Shown here in pieces: positions 54,672-63,823 of a stretch of DNA of 64,000 nucleotides. The notes below the pieces were generated by a model. The model did no database searches. It was not told the DNA's origin and saw nothing but the letters and a program-made list of their open reading frames with translations. Source of the DNA: Acidobacteriota bacterium. GTDB taxonomy: Bacteria > Acidobacteriota > Terriglobia > Terriglobales > Acidobacteriaceae. The position numbers and the translations under genes are program-made. Within the stretch, counting starts at the first letter, position 1. Each line of letters opens with the position of its first letter. The stretch is from assembly GCA_021846985.1 (NCBI GenBank), contig JAJZVX010000006.1, positions 82,199-146,198 on the forward strand, written 5' to 3'.

Positions 54672-55483
54672 TGTTCCTTCTCCAATACCCCACAGCCTTC
54701 CCTATCCGTCGCGGGTAAAAGGGCGGCAGCAGCCTCGTCGAGAATCAAGGTCAGTATACCGCCCGACGGCCAGATCAGTTGGCTTGGCAGCCGCTCCGGA
54801 TCGCGCGGCCCCAGAAAAACCTCGCGCACAATGGAGGCCTTGTCTCGTCCGCCAATCAGGAAGAAGACACTGCGCGCCTGATTGATCACCGGCCAGGTGA
54901 GCGTGAGCCGCCATGCGTTCTTCTGCGGCACATGGTTGGCGACCACAAGGCGTCCCAGTTCGTGGATCGCCGCGGTATGCGGAAACAGCGATGCCGTATG
55001 ACCATCCGCGCCCATGCCCAGCGCTACCAGGTCGAAACGTGGCGCCTCTGCGCCTTCGAGCCGGAACGTGTTGCGCAGCTCCGACTCGTAGCGCGCCGCC
55101 GCCGTCTCCGGATCCAGTTCCCCCTCCATGCGGTGCATCTGCTCGGGCCGCATTGGCACACAATCCAGCATCGCCTCGCGCGTCATCCGGTAGTTGCTCT
55201 CCGCATGCTCCGGACCTACGCACCGCTCATCCACCCAGAACAACTCCAGCTTCTCCCACGGCATCTGTGCCCGCCACGGCCGGTTGCGATCGCCGAGCAT
55301 CTGAAAGACCGTGCGCGGCGTCGATCCGCCGCTGATGGCGATTCGCGCCCGGCCGCGCGCCTCCGCAGCTTCCCGGACGCTCGACACAATGAACTGCGTT
55401 GCGTGGCGCGCCATCGCCTCTGTATCCTGTTCCACGGCGTACCGGATCTCTAGTTTTCTCGCCAATGCTTTCACCCTCCCCAA
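54668..55483 (-). CDS. pgl: 6-phosphogluconolactonase
   Basis: A 271-aa DevB-type enzyme of the oxidative pentose phosphate route. Motifs are ISGGSTPRTVFQML, FWVDERCVGPEHAESNYRMT and LGMGADGHTASLFPHT. Its start is not sharply defined, as LARKLEIRYAVEQ inside could also begin the protein. It is upstream of glk in one leftward unit; zwf and gnd are not in the window. Confidence 0.92.
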   Translation of the reverse strand: MGRVKALARKLEIRYAVEQDTEAMARHATQFIVSSVREAAEARGRARIAISGGSTPRTVFQMLGDRNRPWRAQMPWEKLELFWVDERCVGPEHAESNYRMTREAMLDCVPMRPEQMHRMEGELDPETAAARYESELRNTFRLEGAEAPRFDLVALGMGADGHTASLFPHTAAIHELGRLVVANHVPQKNAWRLTLTWPVINQARSVFFLIGGRDKASIVREVFLGPRDPERLPSQLIWPSGGILTLILDEAAAALLPATDREGCGVLEKEQ

Positions 55484-55547
55484 TGCTTCTACCCTCTTTG
55501 GATGCTTAGGTTCCGCGCCATTCTTCCGGAACCAGGCGAGAGCCGCC

Positions 55548-56294
55548 TTATGCGATCGGCCGCGTCTCCCGCTCCAGCCATGCCGCCGATTGCCGGAACC
55601 ATGTCTTCACGTTGGTCGAAAGATATCCGGTCCATGCCGGACGGCTCTCGCCCCGGTTTCTGGCAAAGCGCGCCAGCGCGTAGCCGTACACCGTCTCGGA
55701 CAGATACCCCAACCGCTCCATCGACCACCCCTGCCAAGTGTCTTCCTGGTATTGGCGAAAGCGCCGCGCCGCGTTGGCGGTAAAGACGCCCATCCCCAGA
55801 TACACCGTGGCCAGATCCGTCAGCGGCTCCATGTCCCCGGCCTCCCGCGCCAGCCGGCCGCCGTCCAGAAGAATCACGTGGCCCAGCTCGTGCGCCAGCG
55901 TGGCCACCAGCAGCAGAGGATCCTTTAACAGCCAACGCCGCACAGCAATCAGCGGCTGCTCGTCTCCGTCGCTCCCAAAGTGCAGTCCCGCCGGGTCGTC
56001 CGATGCATGATGATAGGCGGGCAGCATATCCAGCAAATCGCTGTCATCCGGAATCAGGGTCAGCTCGACCTCGTGCCGCGGCACTTTCATGTAGCCGCAC
56101 ACCCGCTGGAAGATCGCCTCCACTCCCGCCTCGCTCGCCTCCCACGGGTCGGGGAAAAATTCGTCGGTAGGCAGCACCACCGGGCCATTCTGCGTCCGGC
56201 TCCAACCCACCATCCGGTGCAGACGGCGAAATCCCTCGTCTACCCACTGCCGCTCTTCTTCTGTCACCGGTAATCGGAGCCTGAGGCCAAACAT
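55548..56294 (-). CDS. Putative zinc metallopeptidase (HELGH)
   Basis: A 248-aa soluble protein. LVATLAHELGHVILLDGGRL carries the His-Glu-x-x-His zinc site, followed by DMEPLTDLATVYLGMGVF, which offers a Glu third ligand. The N-terminal half contains FPDPWEASEAGVEAIFQRVC. The family was not recognised. It is leftward, 65 bases before the pgl start. A role in protein processing is inferred from the motif alone. Confidence 0.6.
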   Translation of the reverse strand: MFGLRLRLPVTEEERQWVDEGFRRLHRMVGWSRTQNGPVVLPTDEFFPDPWEASEAGVEAIFQRVCGYMKVPRHEVELTLIPDDSDLLDMLPAYHHASDDPAGLHFGSDGDEQPLIAVRRWLLKDPLLLVATLAHELGHVILLDGGRLAREAGDMEPLTDLATVYLGMGVFTANAARRFRQYQEDTWQGWSMERLGYLSETVYGYALARFARNRGESRPAWTGYLSTNVKTWFRQSAAWLERETRPIA

Positions 56295-56364
56295 GGATCC
56301 TCATCTAAGCTTGCCGGCAGCGACAGCGGAGGAGTCGGCTTCGTCACTTCAGCAAAGCCGATTG

Positions 56365-57864
56365 CTACTTCTGGCTGGCTGGATTCGAATTCTGCCCTGA
56401 CGGCTCTCCCAGATACTCGCGATACTGCGACTCCAGAATCCCCGCGGACCGGGCCAGCGCCAACTTCGACACGTTGTACTGGTAAAGGCTCTCCACCAGG
56501 TTGCTCTCCGCCGCGGCCAGTGTGGCCTGGGCAACCACCAGCGGCAGATTGTCGTCCACCCCGGCATTCACGCGGTCCATCTCGTCGGCAAGCGCCTGCC
56601 TGGCCAGATCCACATTCGACCGCCCCACCTGCACCAGCTTCCTGCTAGCCCCCACGTCCAGCAGCGCCGAACGCACCTGCTCATCAATCCTTGCGCGCAG
56701 GTCGTCCAGTTGTGCCTGCACGGAATTCAGATTGGCCTGCGCCGTCTGGATGTCGCCGCGCAGCTTGCCCTCGCGGAAAAGCGGAATGTTCAGGCTACCC
56801 TGCATGGCAAAGTTGCCGCGCGACGGAACCCCATTCACCTTGCTCACCGCGTAGTATCCACCGAAGCTCAGGCTGGGCAGACGCTGGCTCCGGTACGCCT
56901 GCCGCAGAGCCCTGAACTCCACCACCTGATTTTGCAGGTTTTGGTAGTCCTGCCGGCTCTTGTACGCCACCGCGCGCACCTCCGCCGGCGTTTGCGCCGC
57001 CAAGTCGCTGTAGGGCGCCGGGTCGGTAAGAACGATCTTCTGGCCCGGCGCAATGCCGATCTCCCGCTTCAGAAGAATCAGATCCTTCTGGAGCGCGTTT
57101 TCCGCCGCCAGCCGCGCCTCTTGCTGCGCCTGCAGTTGCACCCGCGCCCGCAGTTCGTCCAGATTGGCCGCGGTTCCAGCCACGTGCTCCGCGTGCGCGT
57201 GCTCCAGCAGTACCCGGTCTTCCGCTTCGAGGGCCCGCGCGTTGTCCACCTCGCTCGAAGCCGCAATCGCGTGCAGGTAGGCCGTCGCCACCTGCTGCAC
57301 CACCTCGCCGCGCGCGCTCATCTTCACAAAGTAGGCTGCCCGCTGCGCCGCCCCTGCCGCTTTCCAGCCGGCAATCACCGGCCCGGAAAACAGCACCTGT
57401 TCATACTGGATGGTGCCCTGCGTCAGGTCGTCCTTGGTAATCAGCGAAACCCCTGCGGGCATTCCGCCGGGAAAGAGCGACGAGAACATCTTCAGCGTTC
57501 CCGGTCCGAAACCCATAGCCACCAGGTCGTGCTGGTAGATGCCATTCGATCCGGTCACGTTGATGATAGGCAGAAAGTTCTGCAGCGCCTGCAGCCTTTC
57601 CGCCTTCAGCGTCTTTTCGCCGGCCTCGGCTTCCTTCAATCCGAGGTTATTGTCCAGGCCCCGCCGCACGGCATCGTCCAGCGAGAGCTTCAGCGCGTCG
57701 TCCACCGCCGGCCGCAACGTAATGCTGCCATAAAACGGATTGAGCGCCGACGTGGGATTGGGCGCCTGCGCGCACAGCATCGTCCCGGCCCCGGCCAGAG
57801 CCAGCAGAGCCGCTACCCCCGGGGTCACCACTCGCCGAACCAAGGAATGTCGCGTCGCAATCAC
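56365..57864 (-). CDS. TolC-like outer-membrane efflux protein
   Basis: A 499-aa protein starting at GTG. A hydrophobic signal segment (VVTPGVAALLALAGAGTMLC) precedes two tandem outer-membrane-factor repeats. Their coiled-coil helices show as SLDDAVRRGLDNNLGLKEAE, ARVQLQAQQEARLAAENALQ and AQANLNSVQAQLDDLRARID. It forms the trimeric exit duct of an RND- or ABC-type pump; no pump genes lie beside it. Confidence 0.88.
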   Translation of the reverse strand: MIATRHSLVRRVVTPGVAALLALAGAGTMLCAQAPNPTSALNPFYGSITLRPAVDDALKLSLDDAVRRGLDNNLGLKEAEAGEKTLKAERLQALQNFLPIINVTGSNGIYQHDLVAMGFGPGTLKMFSSLFPGGMPAGVSLITKDDLTQGTIQYEQVLFSGPVIAGWKAAGAAQRAAYFVKMSARGEVVQQVATAYLHAIAASSEVDNARALEAEDRVLLEHAHAEHVAGTAANLDELRARVQLQAQQEARLAAENALQKDLILLKREIGIAPGQKIVLTDPAPYSDLAAQTPAEVRAVAYKSRQDYQNLQNQVVEFRALRQAYRSQRLPSLSFGGYYAVSKVNGVPSRGNFAMQGSLNIPLFREGKLRGDIQTAQANLNSVQAQLDDLRARIDEQVRSALLDVGASRKLVQVGRSNVDLARQALADEMDRVNAGVDDNLPLVVAQATLAAAESNLVESLYQYNVSKLALARSAGILESQYREYLGEPSGQNSNPASQK

Positions 57865-57993
57865 TGTCTCTATTCTCTCAGATGAGCCACTATTCCAAAG
57901 GACTCCGCCCGCCCGGCAGAAATCTCGATTCCCTGCTACCGCTTCGCCTTCATCGCTGCTCCGGATCGCCGTCGCGGCACAAAAAACAGCCGC

Positions 57994-59451
57994 CTACCGT
58001 CCCGTCCCGCCCACTGTCATCCGGTCCAGTTTGATGGTGGGCATGCCCACGCCCACGGGCACGCTCTGGCCCTCCTTGCCGCACGTGCCCACGCCTTCGT
58101 CCAGCTTCAGATCGTGGCCCACCATCGAAACATACTTCAGCGCCTCCGGGCCGTTGCCGATCAGCGTGGCGTCGCGCACCGGCGCGGTCACCTTGCCATC
58201 CTCGATCAGGTAGGCCTCGGAAGCTGAAAAAACGAATTTGCCGTTGGTGATGTCCACCTGCCCGCCGCCAAAGTTCACAGCGTAAAGACCGCGCTTGACG
58301 CTGTGCAGAATATCCTCGGGCGCGTCCTCGCCGGCCAGCATGTAGGTGTTTGACATGCGCGGCATGGGAATCGACTGGTAGTTTTCGCGCCGCCCCGAGC
58401 CGGTGCTGGCCATACCCATCAGCCGCGCGCTCAGCTTATCGGTCAGGTAACCCTTCAGCACGCCGCCCTCAATCAGCACCGTCTCATGCGTGGCCGAACC
58501 CTCGTCATCCACGTTGAGCGAACCGCGTCGCCCGGCGATGGTGCCATTGTCCACCACCGTCACCTTGGGGCTCGCCACCGGCTGGCCGATCAGCCCCGAA
58601 AACGCCGAGGTTCCCTTGCGGTTAAAGTCGGCTTCAAGCCCATGACCCACCGCCTCGTGCAGCAGGATGCCAGGCCAACCCGGCCCCAGAACCACCTGCA
58701 TCTCGCCGGCCGGAGCGGGCATGGCGCTCAATTGCAGAATGGCGCCACGCGCCGCCTCGTGCGCCAGCTTCTCCGGGCTCTTGCTGCCGGTAAACTGCTC
58801 CAGCCCCGCGCGCCCTCCGCCGCCCGCCGAGCCTTTGGTCGTTGTGGCCTCCTCTTTGGCGATGACGAAAACGTTCAACCGGCAAAGCGGCTGCGTATCG
58901 CTGGCCAAAGCTCCATCGGAGCCGACTACCAGAATCCTCCGCAACGATTCAGTGTAACCCGCGCGTACCTGCACAATCCGTGGATCGTAGGCGCGCGCGG
59001 CGCGGTCGGCTCGCCGTATCAACTCCAGCCGCGCCGCCAGATCGAGATCGAATCCACCCAGAGGCACGGGATAGAGGTTTGCGGCCGGTGTTTCCACAAA
59101 GCCCTGTACCGGCTGCTTTGCCGGCCCCGATGCGATCAGCGCCGCCGTGCGCGCCGCCTGCAGCAACCGCTCCGGGCTCAGGTTGTCGGTATAGGCGTAT
59201 CCCGTCCGTTCGCCGCTCAGCACGCGCACGCCGCAGCCTGCGCTCATGCCTTGGCTGGCCGACTTCACAATCTGCTCGTCCACGCCCAACGCGGTGGAAG
59301 CCACCGACTCAAAGTAGAGATCGGCATAGTCACCACCCGCCGAAAGAGCTTCGCCCAGACAGCGCTCCAACAGCCGCTCGCTGATGCCAAATTTCTCAAA
59401 AAAATAACGCCTGTGACCGGATTGGGGGGAATCAACCGGAGGACTCGTCAT
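57994..59451 (-). CDS. tldD: Metalloprotease TldD
   Basis: A 485-aa protein with the TldD zinc motif HEAVGHGLEADFNRKGTSAF and the conserved IAGRRGSLNVDDEGS and ATHETVLIEGGVLKGYLTDK blocks. The C terminus EGVGTCGKEGQSVPVGVGMP TIK is typical. TldD works with TldE (PmbA) in peptide modification and maturation; TldE is not in this window. It is the active subunit by its HExxxH. Confidence 0.94.
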   Translation of the reverse strand: MTSPPVDSPQSGHRRYFFEKFGISERLLERCLGEALSAGGDYADLYFESVASTALGVDEQIVKSASQGMSAGCGVRVLSGERTGYAYTDNLSPERLLQAARTAALIASGPAKQPVQGFVETPAANLYPVPLGGFDLDLAARLELIRRADRAARAYDPRIVQVRAGYTESLRRILVVGSDGALASDTQPLCRLNVFVIAKEEATTTKGSAGGGGRAGLEQFTGSKSPEKLAHEAARGAILQLSAMPAPAGEMQVVLGPGWPGILLHEAVGHGLEADFNRKGTSAFSGLIGQPVASPKVTVVDNGTIAGRRGSLNVDDEGSATHETVLIEGGVLKGYLTDKLSARLMGMASTGSGRRENYQSIPMPRMSNTYMLAGEDAPEDILHSVKRGLYAVNFGGGQVDITNGKFVFSASEAYLIEDGKVTAPVRDATLIGNGPEALKYVSMVGHDLKLDEGVGTCGKEGQSVPVGVGMPTIKLDRMTVGGTGR

Positions 59452-59669
59452 GCTTTCAGTCTACGCCCGGCGGGCTCTCAGATGTGTGCGGCGAGCCATA
59501 CCAAAATAAGTGCGTTTCTGGCCCTTCCGCAAAACAACAAGCGCTTCGCACCGCGGTTTCCAGGCGCAGCCACTTTGCTCCCTTTCCATTGTCAATCCGG
59601 CGCCCCGTGCCCGGCTGTTGCAACCAAATGGATTTTTTGTTTTCAAGCTGGCATGGTAAAGTTCAAGCC

Positions 59670-60203
59670 ATGGCAGAGCAGGAAGATCTTCGTTATCCCA
59701 TTGGCCGCTTCTCCCCTCCGGCCAGCAGCACACCCGACATCCGCGCCGCCCACATCCAGACCCTTCGTCTGCTTCCCGGGCGCCTGCGCGCCGCCGTAAA
59801 CGGCCTCGGCCCCACGCAGCTCGATACGCCCTATCGCGAGGGCGGATGGACAGTGCGCCAGGTCGTTCATCACCTGGGTGACAGCCACGCCGTCTCCTAT
59901 ATGCGCTTCAAACTGGCCCTCACCGAGGACTGGCCCACCATCAGTTCCTACAACGAGGTTGCCTGGGCCAATCTGGCCGACAGCCGTACCATGCCCATCG
60001 AAGCCTCACTTGCACTCATCGATGGCCTGCATGCCCGTTGGGTAGCCCTGCTCGAGTCCCTCCAGAAAGAGGATTTTCACAAGGGTTTTGTCCATTCCGA
60101 GCGGGGCCGGCTCGACCTGGGCACGACGCTGGCCATTTACGAATGGCACTCGCGTCATCACACCGCGCACATCGCTTCTCTGCGTGCCCGGCAGGGCTGG
60201 TAA
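59670..60203 (+). CDS. DinB/YfiT-type metal-dependent hydrolase or thiol transferase
   Basis: A 177-aa four-helix protein. Metal ligands are likely in VVHHLGDSHAVSY and in the late YEWHSRHHTAHI. It matches the YfiT/DinB_2 family of putative metal hydrolases and bacillithiol-type transferases. The ATG at 59670 is weakly preceded by AAG. It is divergent from tldD and stands 8 bases before the next gene. Confidence 0.78.
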   Translation: MAEQEDLRYPIGRFSPPASSTPDIRAAHIQTLRLLPGRLRAAVNGLGPTQLDTPYREGGWTVRQVVHHLGDSHAVSYMRFKLALTEDWPTISSYNEVAWANLADSRTMPIEASLALIDGLHARWVALLESLQKEDFHKGFVHSERGRLDLGTTLAIYEWHSRHHTAHIASLRARQGW

Positions 60204-60211
60204 GAGCGTCC

Positions 60212-61804
60212 ATGGCTGCCGTGGCTGAAGCCGCCTCTCCCGCGCAGCTTGCCCGCAGCATCGAAACCTACGTGGCCGATCATCCCGCGGCCGCGATTCT
60301 CGAAGACGGCCGAGTCCTTTTCGACATGCGCACCGCCCGCTACTCTGTCGAGGAGCAGCATGGCCGCTGCCTGTTACAGCTCTGGAGCGAAGAACGCAAC
60401 CTCATCCGCACCGTGGTCGAGGTGCAGCAGCGCGCCCAGTGCCTGCGCCTGATGACGCGCCGCATGGGCGCGCCTCGTCCGCAGGCTCTCGAACTGGTGC
60501 CTGCCAGCGACCGCCGCACTCCCACCGCCCGCCAGACCGCCCGCCGCAACTACCAGCGCCTGCTGGAGCGCGTACTGACGCGCAGCTTCATCGGATCCAA
60601 AGTTGACGGACTGCGCTCGGCCATGGACCTCGAACACAGCTTCGGTCCGGCCTACGTGCGCGGCCGCCTGTTGCAGGGAACCGCCGCCCAAGCCGTGATC
60701 GGCGTCAGCCAGGCCGAGTCCTCCGCCATGGTAGACGGCATTCTCTCCCTCGGCATTCTCTGGCTTGACTACTGCCGGCAGCGCGGCGAGCACCGCCGCC
60801 ACTTCGGCACACTCAAGGTAATCGTGCCCGCCGATGCCTGGCGCACCACGGCCGAGCGCATGGCCTGGCTCAACCACGCGGCCGCCGATTTTCAGCTCTT
60901 CACCCTCGACGAGCGCAGCGAAGAACTGGTCGCGGTGGATTTTCGCGACACCGGCAACCTGGAATCGCGCCTGGTGCATGCCTTTTCCGCCGACACCGTC
61001 ATCGAGCGCTGCCGCGACGGCATTGACCGCCTTCTGGCGCTGGTGCCACCCGCAGGACGCGAGCGCGTCGAAGTGCGGCCCAACTCATCCTCCGAAGTCG
61101 GCCTGCGGCTGCATGGACTGGAGTTTGCGCGCGTGCGCCATGGTGTCGCGTCCCACTCCTTCGCTCGACAAAGTGAAATCTCCTTCGGCGCCGGAGCCAA
61201 CGAAACACCGCTCCTACCCGAAAACGAGAAGCTTTGTCGCGATCTCTGCGCGCGCCTCTTCCTCAGCCGCCACAGCGACGGCATGCACACCGACCCGCTC
61301 TTCCGCTTGCAGCCCGAGCGCTGGCTGGAGTCGCGCCTGCGCGCCGGCATCGCCGAGCTCTTTCCCGGACTGCGCGGCGACCTGCTCTACTCCCAGGTTC
61401 CCGCTCTCTCCGTGGGCGACCGCGGCCTGCTCGATCTGCTCACCCTCGACCGCAACGGCCGCCTCACCATCATCGAACTGAAGGCCGGGGAGGATCTGCA
61501 CCTGCCCCTGCAGGCCCTCGACTATTGGATTCGCGTGCGTGCCCTCAACGCCGATCGCCAGCCCGCCGCGGGCATCGCGGGCGGCCGCCCGCTTTCGGCC
61601 TTCGAGCGCCAGGGCTATTTCCCCGGCGCCGAGGTCGCGCCGCTCGATCCGCGCCTCGTGCTGGCCGCGCCCGCCCTGCGCATCCATCCCGCCAACGAGC
61701 CCGTCCTGCGCTATCTCTCGCCGCAGGTCGAGTGGGAACTGGTCGCCCTCTCCGAACACTGGCGCAGTGAACTGAAGGCTGTCTTCCGCAAACGAAGCGG
61801 GTAA
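60212..61804 (+). CDS. Large protein with C-terminal PD-(D/E)XK nuclease-like domain
   Basis: A 530-aa protein starting 8 bases after the DinB-like gene. Residues about 1-380 are of unknown fold, Arg-rich (ARRNYQRLLERVLTRSFIGS). The C-terminal 130 residues have the PD-(D/E)XK layout: Asp in RGLLDLLTLDRNGRL, Glu and Lys in TIIELKAGED and a Gln-x-x-x-Tyr helix in LPLQALDYWIRV. This is like DUF91/NucS- and RecB-type endonuclease folds. DNA cleavage is inferred, not shown. The pair with DinB has no obvious shared job. Confidence 0.65.
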   Translation: MAAVAEAASPAQLARSIETYVADHPAAAILEDGRVLFDMRTARYSVEEQHGRCLLQLWSEERNLIRTVVEVQQRAQCLRLMTRRMGAPRPQALELVPASDRRTPTARQTARRNYQRLLERVLTRSFIGSKVDGLRSAMDLEHSFGPAYVRGRLLQGTAAQAVIGVSQAESSAMVDGILSLGILWLDYCRQRGEHRRHFGTLKVIVPADAWRTTAERMAWLNHAAADFQLFTLDERSEELVAVDFRDTGNLESRLVHAFSADTVIERCRDGIDRLLALVPPAGRERVEVRPNSSSEVGLRLHGLEFARVRHGVASHSFARQSEISFGAGANETPLLPENEKLCRDLCARLFLSRHSDGMHTDPLFRLQPERWLESRLRAGIAELFPGLRGDLLYSQVPALSVGDRGLLDLLTLDRNGRLTIIELKAGEDLHLPLQALDYWIRVRALNADRQPAAGIAGGRPLSAFERQGYFPGAEVAPLDPRLVLAAPALRIHPANEPVLRYLSPQVEWELVALSEHWRSELKAVFRKRSG

Positions 61805-61922
61805 AGGCCCCCTATTCTCCGCCGCGTGTGATTGACCTCCGCTGCGCCCCGCGCATACCCTGAGGTGTCGTTGTTCTGCCTGCCGGAACTCCCCGCCGGA
61901 CGGGCCGCGGCTGGAGACGCGT

Positions 61923-62225
61923 ATGCAGCGGGGAAGACTTGGCATTGTGTTTGTTGCATCCATCCTGGCTTGGGCGCATCCTCCCGTCGCGCAGACTCCT
62001 GCCACCGGGATCGGTCTGCCCTGACTGCCCAACAGCCCTTCCACCCGCGCGCGCGACTACACCGGACCCAGCGTCTGCGCCTCTTGCCATCGTGCCCAGG
62101 CCGCGCGTCAGGTGGCGTCGGAAATGGGGCTCTCCCTGGCGCGTCCAGACCGCACGCTGCATCTCTGCTGGCTGTCCTCATCCCGTTCTTCGCGCTCCGC
62201 GCGTCTGCCGACTGGGCGCGCCTAA
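61923..62225 (+). pseudogene. Remnant of an exported multiheme c-type cytochrome gene
   Basis: The frame from 61923 gives a signal peptide (MQRGRLGIVFVASILAWAHP PVAQTP) and then an in-frame TGA at 62022-62024. It continues in the same frame as ARDYTGPSVCASCHRAQAAR and QVASEMGLSLARP. CASCH is a heme c site, and the surrounding pattern is that of tetratricopeptide/cytochrome c554-like proteins. Homology-like sequence then stops (CWLSSSRSSRS) and TAA is met at 62223. Only a signal peptide and first heme motif remain. It fills the 417-base gap between two convergent genes. Confidence 0.6.
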
Positions 62226-63301
62226 CCCGTAGCCGCGGCATGCGCCTCTGCCGCGCATGCCTCCAAGTCGCGCAGCATCTCGTCGATCCGCTTCATCTGC
62301 GTATCCCAGGAAAACATGAACCGCGCCGCGCCGCCAATGAAGGTGTAGAATCGCCAGCCCCGCGCGCGCAGCCGTTCCAGCGTGTCGTCCGGCGACTCCA
62401 GAAACACCGAATTGGCCTCCACTGCCGAAACAATTTTTACGTTCGGGATCGCGGCCACCCGCGCGGCAAAATACTGCGCGCACCGGTTGGCATGCTCGGC
62501 GTTGGACAGCCAGGCGCCGCTGGCCAGCATGCCTACCCACGGAGCCGCCAGAAAGCGCATCTTTGAAGCCAGTTGCCCGGCCTGCTTGCAGCGGTAGTCG
62601 AAGTCGGTGGCCAGCGGCAGGTTAAAGAACAGCACCGCTTCGCCCACCGGCATTCCGTTCTTGGCGCCACCAAAACAGAGCACATCCACGCCGCTCTTCC
62701 ACGTCAGTTCGGCCGGACTACGCTTCAGGCTGGCGCACGCGTTGGCAAAGCGCGCCCCGTCCATGTGCAGCAGAAGCCCGTGGGCCTTGCACGCCGCGGA
62801 AATGGCCGCGATCTCCTCCACCGCGTACAGACGCCCCGTCTCCGTAGGCTGGGTAATCGTGGCCGCGCGCGGCTTGGGATAGTGGATGTCCTTGCGCTTG
62901 GTGGCCAGCTCGTGAATCGCGTCAGGCGTCAGCTTGCCATCTTCGCCCTGCGCCACCAGCAGCTTCGATCCGTTCGAGAAAAACTCCGGCGCGCCGCACT
63001 CGTCCGTTTCCACGTGCGCCTGATCGCAGCAAATCACGCTGTGATAGGACTGGCACAGTGATGCCAGAGCCAGCGAGTTGGCCGCAGTCCCGTTGAAAAC
63101 GAAAAATACTTCGCAATTGGTCTCGAACAGATCGCGAAAAGCGTTTGCTGCCTGCGCCGTCCAGGGGTCGTCGCCATAGGAAGTGACATGGCCGCGATTG
63201 GCGTTCTCCAGCACACGCCACGCGTCAGGACAAATCCCGGAATAATTGTCGCTGGCAAACTGCTGAGCAAGATCTTCGTCTGCAATCTTCGCACTATCCA
63301 T
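62222..63301 (-). CDS. ltaE: Low-specificity L-threonine aldolase
   Basis: A 359-aa PLP enzyme cleaving L-threonine and allo-threonine to glycine and acetaldehyde. Motifs are FASDNYSGICPDAWRVLENA, the active-site His region CCDQAHVETDECGAPEFFSN, LLHMDGARFANA and the PLP Lys in DVLCFGGAKNGMPVGEAVLF. The ATG at 63301 fits the family N terminus. It is leftward, next to the rRNA genes. Confidence 0.9.
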   Translation of the reverse strand: MDSAKIADEDLAQQFASDNYSGICPDAWRVLENANRGHVTSYGDDPWTAQAANAFRDLFETNCEVFFVFNGTAANSLALASLCQSYHSVICCDQAHVETDECGAPEFFSNGSKLLVAQGEDGKLTPDAIHELATKRKDIHYPKPRAATITQPTETGRLYAVEEIAAISAACKAHGLLLHMDGARFANACASLKRSPAELTWKSGVDVLCFGGAKNGMPVGEAVLFFNLPLATDFDYRCKQAGQLASKMRFLAAPWVGMLASGAWLSNAEHANRCAQYFAARVAAIPNVKIVSAVEANSVFLESPDDTLERLRARGWRFYTFIGGAARFMFSWDTQMKRIDEMLRDLEACAAEAHAAATG

Positions 63302-63477
63302 CGCGTCTGGGTTCTTTCGCTCAGCATAGCGCGCCGCCGGCCAGCCCGGTCCCCGTGGCCGGGACGCGGCGACGCGCTCCTGGCCAGACTGCGCTTGCGT
63401 CCCCCTCGTTGCCCTGGGCAATCCGCAGCGCCTTCCACTCGTGCAGAGCAGCACTGGTCGTTCCTGCGCCAAACGTC

Positions 63478-63505
63478 AAAAGCCACCCCCGAAGGGATGG
63501 CTTTT
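63478..63505 (-). terminator. Intrinsic terminator of the rrn operon
   Basis: On the minus strand AAAAGCCATCCC-TTCG-GGGGTGGCTTTT is a 12-bp stem with one G-T pair and a TTCG tetraloop, ending in TTTT, 14 bases past the 5S 3' end. Confidence 0.85.
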
Positions 63506-63518
63506 GGCTGCAAACATA

Positions 63519-63637
<119 letters not shown>

Positions 63638-63823
63638 ACTTGATAGCGCCTGGCGGGTGGTTGCCCGCAGCCTGCCGCAGCGTCTGATTTGTCCCGGATG
63701 GTTTCGCCCGGGCCGAACAGGAACGCGGTCTGCATTCTAGCGCCAACAACTTGAAAAACAGCGAAATAGACGGGGAAACAAGGCTCTCATGAAGACTGCG
63801 CGCCTCGAACTGCGCGGAGTTAA

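Noticed and set aside
63638..63823. tRNA in the 23S-5S spacer
   Set aside because: No cloverleaf or TTCRA/CCA-type arms could be found in the 186 bases.
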